Counted from the first letter of the stretch, positions 51,473-61,157 are shown. The stretch is 64,000 bases of DNA from Streptomyces piniterrae (GCF_005048155.1 NZ_SUMB01000014.1:124001-188000), one strand, 5' to 3'. The notes: a model not told the origin generated them from the letters alone. A program made the numbers and translations.

Positions 51473-52335
51473 GCGCCACGGAGCCGGCTGCCGAACCCGC
51501 CGCTCCGGAGGGCGCCACGGGCCTGTCGGACGTGTTTCTCGCCGAGGGCGAGCTGACCGTACGCGGACAGATCGCGGAGGCGTCCAACGCCGTCCTCTAC
51601 TGCACGGTCACCCACGAGGGCCGCACCGCCGCCTGCGTCTACAAGCCGGTCGCCGGCGAGCGCCCGCTGTGGGACTTCCCCGACGGCACGCTCGCCCAGC
51701 GCGAGGTCGCCGCGTACGAGATCTCCCGGGCGTGCGGCTGGGACCTGATCCCCACGACGGTGCTGCGGGACGGCCCGTACGGCACCGGCATGGTCCAGGA
51801 GTGGATAGCGGCACCCGACGGCGAGGGCGCCGACGACGCCGGCGACGAGATCCCGGAGCTGCTGGCCCTGGTGGAGGACGAGGAGCCGGGCCCCGGCTGG
51901 AAGGCGGTCGGCTTCGCGCAGACCGGCGCGGGCCGCACCGCGCTGCTGGTGCACGCCGACGACCCGCGGCTGCGGCGGCTCGCCGTCCTCGACGCGGTGA
52001 TCAACAACGGTGACCGCAAGGGCGGCCATCTGCTGCCCGCCCCTGGCGGCCGGTTCTTCGCGATCGACCACGGCGTGACGTTCAACGCCGAGGACAAGCT
52101 GCGCACGCTCCTGTGGGGCTGGGCGGGGGAGCCGCTGACCGACGAGGCGCTGGAGGTGCTGCGCGGCCTCCAGAAGGCGCTGGCGGACGCCGCGCCGCTC
52201 GCCGCCCGACTGGCCGAACTGATCACGGACGCCGAGATCGAGGCCCTGCGGGAGCGGGTGGCCGGGCTGCTGCGGACCGGCCGCCACCCCGAGCCCGGCG
52301 GGGACTGGCCGCCGATCCCCTGGCCGCCGGTCTGA
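51436..52335 (+). CDS. SCO1664-family protein, distant PI3/4-kinase fold
   Basis: This 299-residue protein belongs to the SCO1664 family, which shows distant similarity to phosphatidylinositol 3/4-kinases. Kinase-like features are Lys in ACVYKPVAGERP, VINNGDRKGGHLL (catalytic-loop-like) and FAIDHGVTFN (metal-binding Asp). ATG 51436 lies inside DUF3090. With DUF3090 and the phosphomutase it precedes mshC, suggesting a shared small-molecule phosphorylation step. That is inferred. Confidence 0.85.
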   Translation: MSAPERIPAGRLSATEPAAEPAAPEGATGLSDVFLAEGELTVRGQIAEASNAVLYCTVTHEGRTAACVYKPVAGERPLWDFPDGTLAQREVAAYEISRACGWDLIPTTVLRDGPYGTGMVQEWIAAPDGEGADDAGDEIPELLALVEDEEPGPGWKAVGFAQTGAGRTALLVHADDPRLRRLAVLDAVINNGDRKGGHLLPAPGGRFFAIDHGVTFNAEDKLRTLLWGWAGEPLTDEALEVLRGLQKALADAAPLAARLAELITDAEIEALRERVAGLLRTGRHPEPGGDWPPIPWPPV

Positions 52336-52470
52336 ACCGGGCCCGGCCGTTCCGAACCGGGCGCAAGGCGTGCTCCTTGCATGATTCGCCGACAAAGACA
52401 AGACCGCCTTTTCGGCCAACACCTCTGGTCCGGTTCGTATGCGGAACATGCGTCCGGTTACGCTCAAGGC

Positions 52471-53700
52471 ATGCATGCATGGCCCGCTTCTGAGGTCCCC
52501 GCCCTGCCTGGTCAGGGCCGCGGCCTGAGGATCCACGACACCGCGACCGGCGGACGGGTAACCCTCGACCCCGGTCCCGTCGCCCGTATCTATGTCTGCG
52601 GCATCACGCCGTACGACGCCACCCACATGGGGCACGCGGCGACCTACAACGCGTTCGACCTCGTTCAGCGCGTGTGGCTCGACACGAAGCGCCAGGTTCA
52701 CTACGTGCAGAACGTCACCGACGTCGACGATCCGCTACTGGAGCGCGCCGACAAGACCGGTGACGACTGGACGGCGCTCGCCGAGCGCGAGACCGCCCTG
52801 TTCCGCGAGGACATGACGGCCCTGCGGATGCTGCCGCCCCGCCACTACATAGGCGCGGTCGAGTCGATACCCGGCATCGTCCCGCTCGTCGAGCGGCTGC
52901 GGGACGCCGGTGCCGCCTACGAGCTGGACGGCGACATCTACTTCTCCGTCGAGTCCGACGCGCACTTCGGCGAGGTCTCCGGGCTGGACGCCGCGGCGAT
53001 GCGGCTGCTGTCCGCCGAGCGCGGCGGCGACCCGGAGCGGGAGGGCAAGAAGAACCCGCTCGACCCGATGCTGTGGATGGCCGCCCGTGACGGCGAGCCG
53101 AGCTGGGACGGCGGCTCGCTGGGCCGCGGCCGGCCCGGCTGGCACATCGAGTGCGTCGCCATCGCCCTGGACCACCTCGGGATGGGCTTCGACGTCCAGG
53201 GCGGCGGCTCCGACCTCGCCTTCCCGCACCACGAGATGGGCGCCTCGCACGCCCAGGCCCTCACCGGCGAGCACCCGTTCGCCAGGGCGTATGTGCACGC
53301 CGGGATGGTGGCACTGAACGGCGAGAAGATGTCCAAGTCCAAGGGCAATCTGGTCTTCGTCTCCACGGTGCGGCGCGACGGCACCGACCCGGCCGCCATC
53401 CGGCTCGCGCTGCTCGCGCACCACTACCGCGCGGACTGGGAATGGACCGACGACGTGCTGTCCGAGGCGGAGGCGCGGCTGGCACGCTGGCGCGCGGCGG
53501 TCTCGCGTCCGGACGGTCCCCCCGCGGACGCGCTGCTGGAGGCCGTCCGCAACGCCCTGGCCGACGACCTGGACTCGCCGACGGCGCTCGCGTCGGTGGA
53601 CGCGTGGGCCGCGGACCAGGACGCCGACGGTGGCACGGACGAGTCCGCTCCCGGGCTCGTGTCCCGAACCGTTGACGCGCTCTTGGGTGTGGCCCTGTAG
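52471..53700 (+). CDS. mshC: Cysteine:GlcN-Ins ligase MshC (mycothiol synthesis)
   Basis: This 409-residue cysteinyl-tRNA-synthetase-like enzyme joins Cys to GlcN-inositol with ATP, the third committed step of mycothiol synthesis. The HIGH-like motif is TPYDATHMGHAATYN, KMSKS is EKMSKSKGN and zinc-ligand cysteines are in YVCGI and IECVA. The absence of an anticodon domain separates it from CysS. ATG at 52471 gives MHAWPASEVPALPG. Confidence 0.96.
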   Translation: MHAWPASEVPALPGQGRGLRIHDTATGGRVTLDPGPVARIYVCGITPYDATHMGHAATYNAFDLVQRVWLDTKRQVHYVQNVTDVDDPLLERADKTGDDWTALAERETALFREDMTALRMLPPRHYIGAVESIPGIVPLVERLRDAGAAYELDGDIYFSVESDAHFGEVSGLDAAAMRLLSAERGGDPEREGKKNPLDPMLWMAARDGEPSWDGGSLGRGRPGWHIECVAIALDHLGMGFDVQGGGSDLAFPHHEMGASHAQALTGEHPFARAYVHAGMVALNGEKMSKSKGNLVFVSTVRRDGTDPAAIRLALLAHHYRADWEWTDDVLSEAEARLARWRAAVSRPDGPPADALLEAVRNALADDLDSPTALASVDAWAADQDADGGTDESAPGLVSRTVDALLGVAL

Positions 53701-53733
53701 CCATTCGCCGCGCTCGGCCCGAACCGCGTTTTT

Positions 53734-53767
53734 GACCGCCCCGCCGCCTGTTCGCGGCGGGGCGGTC
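53734..53767. terminator. Terminator between mshC and PAC2 gene
   Basis: GACCGCCCCGCCGC and its exact complement form a 14-bp stem with 6-nt loop CTGTTC. A TTTTT run on its left side favours minus-strand... no U-run follows on plus; it lies between convergent genes. Confidence 0.8.
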
Positions 53768-53838
53768 CGCTGCGCTTCACCCCGTCCGTTTTCGGCTTTC
53801 CCGCCGCAGACGCCACGGCGGGCCGCTACGACGGCGGG

Positions 53839-54891
53839 TCAGTTGTCCTCAGGACCGTCGTCCTCCGCCTCGGGGGAGCCGGAACCCGAGTCGGTCGGCT
53901 CCCGCGGCTCGCGCGGTTCGTCGGGCTCCTTGGGAGCCTTCGGCCGCCGCCGGGTCAGGCCACTGCTCGTGTCGCGGAGGAACGACGGATCGCGGCCGTC
54001 CGCGACGCCGCCCTCCGTGGCCACGCCGGGCCCGCCCTGCGGGTCACGCCGCCGCAGATACCGCTCGAATTCGCGCGCGATCGCCTCGCCGGACGCCTCC
54101 GGCAGGTCCGCGGTGTCGCGGGCCTCCTCCAGCGACTGGACGTACTCGGCGACCTCGCTGTCCTCGGCCGCCAGCTGGTCCACGCCCAGCTGCCACGCGC
54201 GCGCGTCCTCGCTCAGCTCGCCCAGCGGGATGCGGACGTCGAGCAGGTCCTCCAGGCGGTTGAGCAGGGCGAGGCTGGCCTTGGGGTTGGGCGGCTGGGA
54301 GACGTAGTGCGGCACGGCCGCCCACAGGCTCACCGCCGGGACGCCCGCGTGGGTGCACGCCTCCTGGAGGATGCCGACGATGCCGGTGGGGCCTTCGTAG
54401 CGGGACTCCTCCAGGTCCAGCCTGCCGGCCAGGTCCGCGTCGGAGGTGACGCCGCTGACCGGCACCGGCCGGGTGTGCGGGGTGTCGCCGAGCAGCGACC
54501 CCAGCACCACCAGCATCTCGACGCCCAACTCATGGGCGAAGCCGAGGATTTCGTTGCAGAACGAGCGCCAGCGCATGCTGGGCTCGATGCCGCGGACCAG
54601 TACGAGATCGCGCTGCCTGCCCTTGCCGTCCGCGTCGCCGACCCGGACGACGGAGAGCCGGGTCGTCGGCCAGGTGATCTTGCGTACCCCGCCGTCCAGG
54701 AAGACGGTCGGGCGGTTCACCTGGAAGTCGTAGTAGTCCTCCGCGTCCAGCGCGGCGAAGACCTCGCCCTTCCATTCCCGGTCCAGGTGAGCGACCGCGG
54801 CGGAGGCGGCGTCGCCGGCGTCGTTCCAGCCTTCGAACGCGGCCACCATGACCGGGTCGATCAGCTCGGGAACCCCCTCGAGCTCGATCAC
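53839..54891 (-). CDS. PAC2-family protein
   Basis: This 350-residue protein matches the PAC2 (proteasome assembly chaperone-like) family: VMVAAFEGWNDAGDAASAAV, VRGIEPSMRWRSF and GVPAVSLWAAVPHYVSQPPN. Actinobacterial members are conserved but their role is unclear; a proteasome link is tentative. The final 60 residues are acidic, Pro-rich and disordered. Convergent with mshC. Confidence 0.9.
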   Translation of the reverse strand: MIELEGVPELIDPVMVAAFEGWNDAGDAASAAVAHLDREWKGEVFAALDAEDYYDFQVNRPTVFLDGGVRKITWPTTRLSVVRVGDADGKGRQRDLVLVRGIEPSMRWRSFCNEILGFAHELGVEMLVVLGSLLGDTPHTRPVPVSGVTSDADLAGRLDLEESRYEGPTGIVGILQEACTHAGVPAVSLWAAVPHYVSQPPNPKASLALLNRLEDLLDVRIPLGELSEDARAWQLGVDQLAAEDSEVAEYVQSLEEARDTADLPEASGEAIAREFERYLRRRDPQGGPGVATEGGVADGRDPSFLRDTSSGLTRRRPKAPKEPDEPREPREPTDSGSGSPEAEDDGPEDN

Positions 54892-55153
54892 CCAGCGCCT
54901 CCTTCCAACCGGTCCGGCCTCCCTGGGGCGGCCGCCGGCAGCAGTTCCATTACGTGCGTTCCCCAGACTACGGCGTCCGCGGTGCCCATCAGCAGCCCCT
55001 TGGCACGAACGAGTACCGATTCATCCGACCTGTGTCGGCCGCTGTTCTGTCAACTTCCGTACGGGGTCTGGACGCTCCCTTGTGGCCGGGTCTATACATC
55101 GGATGACCGGGAAAGGTCCGATGTTCTTCCGCAGCATCCCTGGGAGCGTGCGC
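54892..55153. promoter_or_regulatory. Promoter region of fucose operon with candidate operator
   Basis: In this 262-bp gap TACATCGGATGAC (55096-55108 area) contains CATC-G-GATG symmetry at 55097-55105. The complement TCATCCGA occurs again at 55022-55029, 70 bp upstream. A GntR- or LacI-type sugar regulator is the likely binder; none is in the window. Confidence 0.45.
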
Positions 55154-56485
55154 ATGGCCGGAACCGACACCGTCACCGGGCTCGAGGTCCACGACGTCCG
55201 CTTCCCCACCTCGGAGCGGCTCGACGGCTCGGACGCCATGAATCCCGACCCCGACTACTCCGTCGCCTATCTCGTGCTGCACACCAGCGGCGGCCCGCCG
55301 GGACACGGACTCTGCTTCACGATCGGCCGCGGCAACGATGTCATGGCCGCCGCGATCCGGGCCCTCGCCCCGTACCTCCTCGGCCGCCCCGTACCCGCCA
55401 CCGCCGCCGATCTCGCCGCACTCCACCGCGACCTCACCCATGACTCCCAGCTGCGCTGGCTCGGCCCCGAGAAGGGCGTGATGCACATGGCGGCGGGCGC
55501 GGCGGTCAACGCCGCCTGGGACCTGGCGGCGGCCCGCGCGGGCCTGCCGGTCTGGGAGTTCCTGGCCGCGATGACCCCCGCCGAGCTGGTCTCGCTCGTC
55601 GACTTCCGCTATCTCTCCGACGCGCTGACGCCCGACGAGGCGCTGGCCCTGCTCCGTGCCGCCGAGCCCGGCCGGGCCGAGCGCGCCGCCCGGCTCAGAG
55701 CCGAGGGCTATCCCGCGTACACCACCTCGCCCGGCTGGCTCGGCTACGACGACACCACACTGGTGCGGCTCGCCAAGGAGGCGGTCGCCGACGGCTTCGG
55801 GCAGATCAAGCTGAAGGTGGGCGCCGACCTCGCCGACGACACCCGGCGGATGCGGCTGGCCCGGGACGCGGTCGGCCCCGGCGTACGCATCGCCGTGGAC
55901 GCCAACCAGCGCTGGGACGTGGCCGAAGCGGTCCGCTGGATGACCGCGCTGGCGCCGTTCACCCCGCACTGGATCGAGGAGCCGACCAGCCCGGACGACG
56001 TCCTGGGGCACGCGGCGGTGCGCTCCGGGCAGCCGGTGAAGGTCGCCACCGGCGAGCACGTCGCCAACCGGGTGGTCTTCAAGCAGCTGTTGCAGGCCGG
56101 AGCCGTGGACTTCGTACAGATCGACGCGGCGCGGGTGGCCGGGGTCAACGAGAACCTGGCGATCCTGCTGCTGGCCGCGAAGTACGGCGTGCCGGTCTGT
56201 CCGCACGCGGGCGGGGTGGGGCTGTGCGAGCTGGTGCAGCACCTCGCGATGTTCGACTACGTGGCGGTGTCCGGGAGTCGGCACGACCGGGTCATCGAAT
56301 ACGTCGACCATCTGCATGAACACTTCACCGATCCGGTCGTCGTCGAGCACGGCCGCTACCGCGCCCCGGCGGCACCCGGGTTCTCGGCCCGGATGAAGCC
56401 CGAGTCCGTATCCGCCCACCGCTTCCCGGACGGGCCGGTGTGGCGCGCCCGCACCCGGCGACGCGGGCAGGAGGTCTCCGCATGA
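55154..56485 (+). CDS. L-fuconate dehydratase (enolase superfamily)
   Basis: This 443-residue enolase-superfamily enzyme dehydrates L-fuconate to 2-keto-3-deoxy-L-fuconate. Catalytic and metal residues are in QIKLKVGAD, AVDANQRWD, HWIEEPTSPDD, TGEHVANR and CPHAGGVGLC. The start MAGTDTVTGLEVHDVRFPTS matches fuconate dehydratases. ATG 55154. It overlaps the next SDR gene by ATGA, and the operon continues with transporter, dehydrogenase and lactonase genes. Confidence 0.92.
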   Translation: MAGTDTVTGLEVHDVRFPTSERLDGSDAMNPDPDYSVAYLVLHTSGGPPGHGLCFTIGRGNDVMAAAIRALAPYLLGRPVPATAADLAALHRDLTHDSQLRWLGPEKGVMHMAAGAAVNAAWDLAAARAGLPVWEFLAAMTPAELVSLVDFRYLSDALTPDEALALLRAAEPGRAERAARLRAEGYPAYTTSPGWLGYDDTTLVRLAKEAVADGFGQIKLKVGADLADDTRRMRLARDAVGPGVRIAVDANQRWDVAEAVRWMTALAPFTPHWIEEPTSPDDVLGHAAVRSGQPVKVATGEHVANRVVFKQLLQAGAVDFVQIDAARVAGVNENLAILLLAAKYGVPVCPHAGGVGLCELVQHLAMFDYVAVSGSRHDRVIEYVDHLHEHFTDPVVVEHGRYRAPAAPGFSARMKPESVSAHRFPDGPVWRARTRRRGQEVSA

Positions 56486-57285
56486 GGGACGGCACCGGGC
56501 CCGAGCGCCTCCCGTGGCCGGCCGACTTCGCGGGGATGGGCGCCCTCGTCACCGGCGGCGCGTCCGGCATCGGCGCGGCCACCGCCGCCCTGCTGCTGGC
56601 CCGCGGCGCCCGGGTCGCCGTGCTCGACCGTGACCCGTCGGGCGCCCCCGCCGGCACCATCCCGGTGCGGGCCGATGTCGGCTCCGACGCCGAGGTACGG
56701 GACGCCGTCGAGGAAGCCGTACGGCAACTGGGCAGCCTGCACACCCTCGTCGGCAACGCCGGGATCGGCGCCGTCGGCACCGTCGAGGACAACGACGACG
56801 GGGAGTGGCGCCGGGTCCTGGACGTGAACGTGCTGGGGCTGGTGCGCACCGCCCGTGCCGCGCTGCCGCATCTGCGCCGCGCCGTGACCGGGGCGCCGGG
56901 CCGGGTCTCCATCACGCACACCTGCTCCATCGCCGCCACCGCCGGCCTGCCGCAGCGCGCCCTGTACAGCGCCAGCAAGGGCGCCGTCCTCTCGCTGACC
57001 CTCGCGATGGCCGCCGATCACGTCCGCGAGGGCATCCGCGTCAACTGCGTCAACCCCGGCACCGCCGACACCCCATGGGTCGGCCGGCTGCTGGACCGGG
57101 CGGACGATCCGGCCGCGGAACGGGCCGCGCTCAACGCCCGCCAGCCGATGGGCCGGATGGTCACCGCCGCTGAAGTGGCGGCCGCCATCGCCCACTTGGC
57201 GTCCCCGGCGGCCTCCGGCATCACCGGCTCGGCGCTCGCCGTCGACGGCGGCATGCAGGGGCTGCGCCTCCGCCCCGCCACCTGA
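56482..57285 (+). CDS. SDR oxidoreductase (probable keto-deoxy-fuconate dehydrogenase)
   Basis: This 267-residue SDR has cofactor motif TGGASGIG, VLDRD (NAD preference), NAG as GNAGIG, and active-site YSASK. Coupled to fuconate dehydratase through an ATGA overlap. By analogy with oxidative L-fucose pathways it would oxidise 2-keto-3-deoxy-L-fuconate to the 2,4-diketo acid. L-fucose dehydrogenase activity is the alternative. Confidence 0.85.
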   Translation: MRDGTGPERLPWPADFAGMGALVTGGASGIGAATAALLLARGARVAVLDRDPSGAPAGTIPVRADVGSDAEVRDAVEEAVRQLGSLHTLVGNAGIGAVGTVEDNDDGEWRRVLDVNVLGLVRTARAALPHLRRAVTGAPGRVSITHTCSIAATAGLPQRALYSASKGAVLSLTLAMAADHVREGIRVNCVNPGTADTPWVGRLLDRADDPAAERAALNARQPMGRMVTAAEVAAAIAHLASPAASGITGSALAVDGGMQGLRLRPAT

Positions 57286-57318
57286 TCCCGAACCCCGCAC
57301 ACCACGGAGGGACCACCC

Positions 57319-58350
57319 ATGAGATCGCGCAAGACCGGCGCGGCGGCCTGCGCCGCACTGCTCGCCGCCGCCGCGCTCGCCGGCTGCAACCGTGGCAGCG
57401 ACGCCGCGGGCGGCAGGATCGGCATCGACATGCCCCGTACGGACACCGACTTCTGGAACTCCTACCAGCAGTACGTCGAGAAGGGGCTGGACAGGGGAGA
57501 GGTGTCCGCACTGCCGTTGTCCAACTCGCAGAACGACATCTCCAAGGTCGTCTCCAATGTGCAGGCGCTGACCGACCAGGGCGCCAAGGCGATCGTCATG
57601 GCACCGCAGGACACCGGCGCCATCGCCGCCGAGCTGGACCGCCTGGCGGAGAAGAAGATCCCGGTGGTCAGCGTCGACACCCGCCCCGACGAGGGCAGGG
57701 TCTACATGGTCGTACGCGCCGACAACCGGGCCTACGGCGAGAAGTCCTGCGAGTACCTCGGCAGGCGGCTGGGCGGCAGGGGCCGGATCGCCGAACTCCA
57801 GGGCGACCTCAGCTCGATCAACGGGCGGGACCGCTCCGAGGCGTTCGCGTCCTGCATGAAGAAGAAGTTCCCGAAGATCACCGTGCATGAGCTGGCCACC
57901 GACTGGAAGGGCGAGGTCGCCTCCGCCAAGCTGCAGAGCCTGCTCGCCCAGCACAAGGACATCGACGGTATCTACCTACAGGCCGGCGGCGCCTTCCTGC
58001 AGCCGACCCTGGCCCTACTGGAGCAGCGGAAACTCCTCCGGCCGGCCGGTTCGGCAGGCCACATCACGATCATCTCCAACGACGGCATACCGGACGAACT
58101 TGCCGCGATCCGCGCCGGCAAGATCGACGCCACGCTCTCCCAGCCCGCCGATCTCTACGCCAAGTACGCGCTGTTCTACGCCAAGGCGAGCCTGGACGGG
58201 AAGACCTTCAAGCCCGGACCGACCGACCACGGCTCGACCATCGTGAAGATCGAGAACGGTCTGGAGGACCAGTTGCCCGCGCCCCTCGTGACCAAGGACA
58301 ACGTCGATGACCGGGCGCTCTGGGCCAACCAGTTCGACAAGGGGCAGTAG
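57319..58350 (+). CDS. Sugar ABC transporter substrate-binding lipoprotein (RbsB-type)
   Basis: This 343-residue lipoprotein has signal and lipobox AALAGC with Cys24-25. The fold is periplasmic-binding type 1 (GIDMPRTDTDFWNSYQQYVE; VVSVDTRPDEGRVYM). It is followed by ATP-binding and permease genes. Probable ligand is L-fucose or related deoxysugar. ATG 57319 has GGAGGGACC upstream. Confidence 0.92.
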   Translation: MRSRKTGAAACAALLAAAALAGCNRGSDAAGGRIGIDMPRTDTDFWNSYQQYVEKGLDRGEVSALPLSNSQNDISKVVSNVQALTDQGAKAIVMAPQDTGAIAAELDRLAEKKIPVVSVDTRPDEGRVYMVVRADNRAYGEKSCEYLGRRLGGRGRIAELQGDLSSINGRDRSEAFASCMKKKFPKITVHELATDWKGEVASAKLQSLLAQHKDIDGIYLQAGGAFLQPTLALLEQRKLLRPAGSAGHITIISNDGIPDELAAIRAGKIDATLSQPADLYAKYALFYAKASLDGKTFKPGPTDHGSTIVKIENGLEDQLPAPLVTKDNVDDRALWANQFDKGQ

Positions 58351-58352
58351 CG

Positions 58353-60116
58353 GTGGTGGGGGAAGCCGCCATGGGAGAAGCCGTCAAGGGCGAAGCCGAC
58401 ATGGGCGCGGAGGGCGCCGGCCGGCCCGTCGTATCCGCCGTATGCGCCGAGGGCATCGTCAAGCGCTACGGGGCGACCGTCGCACTCGACGGCGCCCACC
58501 TGACCGTACGGCCCGGGGAGGCACACGCCCTCGTCGGCCGTAACGGCGCCGGCAAATCCACCCTGGTCTCCGTACTGACCGGGATGACCCGGCCGGACGC
58601 CGGCACCGTCACCTTCGGCGGCGAGCCCGCGCCCGGCCGGGGCGACACCGCCGCCTGGCAGCGCAAGGCCGCCTGTGTCCACCAGAAGTCGATGACCGTG
58701 CCCGAGCTGACCGTCGCCGAGAACCTCTACCTCAACCGCTTCCAGGGCGGGCGCGCCATCCGTTGGCGGGCGCTGCGTGAACGGGCGCGCGAGCTGCTCG
58801 CCGAATACGGTGTCGAGGCGGACCCGGCGGCCAGGATCAAGGATCTCGGCGTCGAGCAGCGGCAGTTCGTGGAGATCGCCAGGGCGCTCTCCTTCGGCGC
58901 CCGGCTGATCATCCTCGACGAGCCCACCGCCCGGCTGGACGCCGCCGGCATCGACCGGCTCTTCGGCAAGCTGCGCGGGCTGCGTGCCCAGGGCGTGGCC
59001 TTCCTGTTCATCTCGCACCATCTGCAGGAGGTCTACGAGCTGTGTAACACCGTTACGGTCTTCCGCGACGCCCGGCATGTGCTGACCGCCCCGGTCTCCG
59101 GGCTGGCCGAGGACGACCTCGTCGCCGCGATGACGGGGGAGGAGGCGGGCGCGGCCCGGCGGGCCCGGACGGCTTCGGATACGGCCGCGGGCAGGGCGGG
59201 GGAGCCGGTGCTGCGGACCGAAGGGCTCACGCTGGCCGGCGAGTTCGCACCGCTGGATCTGACCGTGCGGGCCGGTGAGGTGGTGGGCCTGGCGGGCGCG
59301 ACGGGCAGCGGGAACGCCGCGATCGGCGAGGCCCTGGTCGGCCTTCGGACCCCGGACGGCGGGCGGATCGCGGTACGTGGACGGCCGGTCCGTACCGGCA
59401 GCGTGCCGCATGCGATCGACGCCGGGATCGGCTGTGTCCCGGAGGACCGGCATCGCGAGGGGCTCATCCTGGGCCGCAGCGTCGCCGAGAACGCCACCCT
59501 GACCGTCACCGACCAGCTCGGGCCGCTGGGGACCGTACTGCCCTCCAGGACCCGCGAGTTCGCGGCCCGCATGATCGCGTCGCTGGACATCAAGACGACC
59601 GGCCCGGGGCAGCCGGTCTCCGGCCTCTCCGGCGGCAACCAGCAGAAGGTCGTCATCGCCCGCGCGCTGGCCCGCGAGCCGAGTGTGCTGGTCGCCATCC
59701 GGCCCACCAACGGAGTGGACGTCAAGTCGAAGGACGCGCTGCTCGGAGTCGTACGGGAGGTCGCGGACCGCGGCAGCGGCGCGCTGATCATCTCCGACGA
59801 GCTGGACGATCTACGGGTCTGCGACCGGGTGCTGGCGGTCTTCCACGGCAGGGTGACCGCCGAATTCGGCAGCGGCTGGGGGGATCACGAACTGGTGGCG
59901 GCGATGGAGGGTGTGGCGAGTGGGGGTGGCGGGGGTGACGGGAGTGCCGGGGGTGACGAGGGTGGTGCCGGGGGTGCAGGGCAGCCCGAGGGCGCCGCGG
60001 ACGACGGGGACGCCGGACAGCCCAAGGGCTCCGGGCATGCCGGGCATGCAGGGGATGCAGGGGATGCCGGGGCGAGCAGGCGCCTCACCGACGGAACGGA
60101 AGGGACCGCGCCATGA
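58353..60116 (+). CDS. Sugar ABC transporter ATP-binding protein (RbsA-type, fused domains)
   Basis: This 587-residue protein has two ABC domains. The first has intact Walker A GRNGAGKS and Walker B LIILDEPTA, with a degenerate signature (LGVEQRQ). The second lacks the Walker A lysine (GATGSGNAAIGEAL) and has LSGGNQQ plus IRPTNGVDV replacing DEPT. Such asymmetry is usual in the RbsA group, though the loss of DE is less so. GTG start 58353. The last 60 residues are Gly/Asp/Ala-rich low complexity from repeats at 59926-60075. Overlaps permease by ATGA. Confidence 0.92.
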   Translation: MVGEAAMGEAVKGEADMGAEGAGRPVVSAVCAEGIVKRYGATVALDGAHLTVRPGEAHALVGRNGAGKSTLVSVLTGMTRPDAGTVTFGGEPAPGRGDTAAWQRKAACVHQKSMTVPELTVAENLYLNRFQGGRAIRWRALRERARELLAEYGVEADPAARIKDLGVEQRQFVEIARALSFGARLIILDEPTARLDAAGIDRLFGKLRGLRAQGVAFLFISHHLQEVYELCNTVTVFRDARHVLTAPVSGLAEDDLVAAMTGEEAGAARRARTASDTAAGRAGEPVLRTEGLTLAGEFAPLDLTVRAGEVVGLAGATGSGNAAIGEALVGLRTPDGGRIAVRGRPVRTGSVPHAIDAGIGCVPEDRHREGLILGRSVAENATLTVTDQLGPLGTVLPSRTREFAARMIASLDIKTTGPGQPVSGLSGGNQQKVVIARALAREPSVLVAIRPTNGVDVKSKDALLGVVREVADRGSGALIISDELDDLRVCDRVLAVFHGRVTAEFGSGWGDHELVAAMEGVASGGGGGDGSAGGDEGGAGGAGQPEGAADDGDAGQPKGSGHAGHAGDAGDAGASRRLTDGTEGTAP

Positions 60117-61150
60117 CCGAGACCGCATCGCCGCCGGTCACCGACACGGTGGCGAAGCCACCGGCGCCGACCAGCCGCCCCCGTATCGACCTCGCCCGCT
60201 GGCGGGACTTCTCCCTGGTACCGGTGATCTTCGTGCTGGGCGTGATCGGCTTCATCGTCTCGCCCGCCTTCCTCACCCAGGACAATCTCATCGGCGTCAT
60301 CCAGCAGTCCACGGAACTCGGCCTGCTGGTCCTCGGCGAGGCGCTCATCCTGATCAGCGGCCGGATGGACCTGTCGCTGGAGTCGACCATCGGCCTGGCC
60401 CCGGTCCTCGCCCTGTGGCTGGTCATGCCCGCACACGGCGCCCGCTTCGCCGGCCTGGAACTCCTCCCCGCCTGGACGGCCGTCCCGCTGTGCCTGGCCG
60501 TGGGCGCGGCGGTCGGCGCGGCCAACGGCTTCCTCATCCTCAAACTGCGGGTCAACGGCTTCATCGCCACCCTCGGCATGCTCACCATGCTGCGCGGCCT
60601 GCAAGTCGGCATCTCCGAGGGCCAGTCCATCGGCAATGTCCCCGAGTCCTTCGCCTATCTGGGCAAGGCCGACTGGCTGGGCGTTCCGGCCGCCGTGTGG
60701 ATCTGCCTGGCCCTCTTCGCACTGGGCGGCAGTGCCCTCGGTTATCTGCGGCACGGACGCGCGCTGTACGCGATCGGCGGCAACCCGGAGGCGGCGAAGG
60801 CGGCCGGCATCCGGGTGGACCGCCTCACCTGGATCGTGCTGGCCGTCGGCGGCGTCCTCGCCGCCTTCGCCGGGATCCTCTACACCGGCCACTACGGCGC
60901 CGTCTCCGCGAGCCAGGGCAACGGCTGGATCTTCCAGGTCTTCGCCGCCGCGGTGATCGGCGGGATCAGCCTCAAGGGCGGCCGCGGCACCCTCTTCGGC
61001 GCGCTCACCGGCGTCCTCACCCTCCAACTCGTCATCAATGTCATGACCCTGGGCGGTGTGCCGCCCCTGTGGACCCAGTTCCTCAACGGCATGATCATCA
61101 TCATCGCGCTGGTCATCTCCCGCTTCACCAGCGGCGAGACGCAGGACTGA
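60113..61150 (+). CDS. Sugar ABC transporter permease (RbsC-type)
   Basis: This 345-residue permease has about nine helices. The RbsC family motif VNGFIATLGMLTMLRGLQVG and late GNGWIFQVFAAAVIGGISLK, then GGRGT are present. Start overlaps the ATP-binding stop, so coupled. Followed by 14-bp tandem repeats. Confidence 0.93.
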   Translation: MTETASPPVTDTVAKPPAPTSRPRIDLARWRDFSLVPVIFVLGVIGFIVSPAFLTQDNLIGVIQQSTELGLLVLGEALILISGRMDLSLESTIGLAPVLALWLVMPAHGARFAGLELLPAWTAVPLCLAVGAAVGAANGFLILKLRVNGFIATLGMLTMLRGLQVGISEGQSIGNVPESFAYLGKADWLGVPAAVWICLALFALGGSALGYLRHGRALYAIGGNPEAAKAAGIRVDRLTWIVLAVGGVLAAFAGILYTGHYGAVSASQGNGWIFQVFAAAVIGGISLKGGRGTLFGALTGVLTLQLVINVMTLGGVPPLWTQFLNGMIIIIALVISRFTSGETQD

Positions 61151-61157
61151 GCGGACG

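Noticed and set aside
52381..53700. Second cysteinyl-tRNA synthetase
   Set aside because: Short length, lack of anticodon domain and neighbouring families fit MshC.
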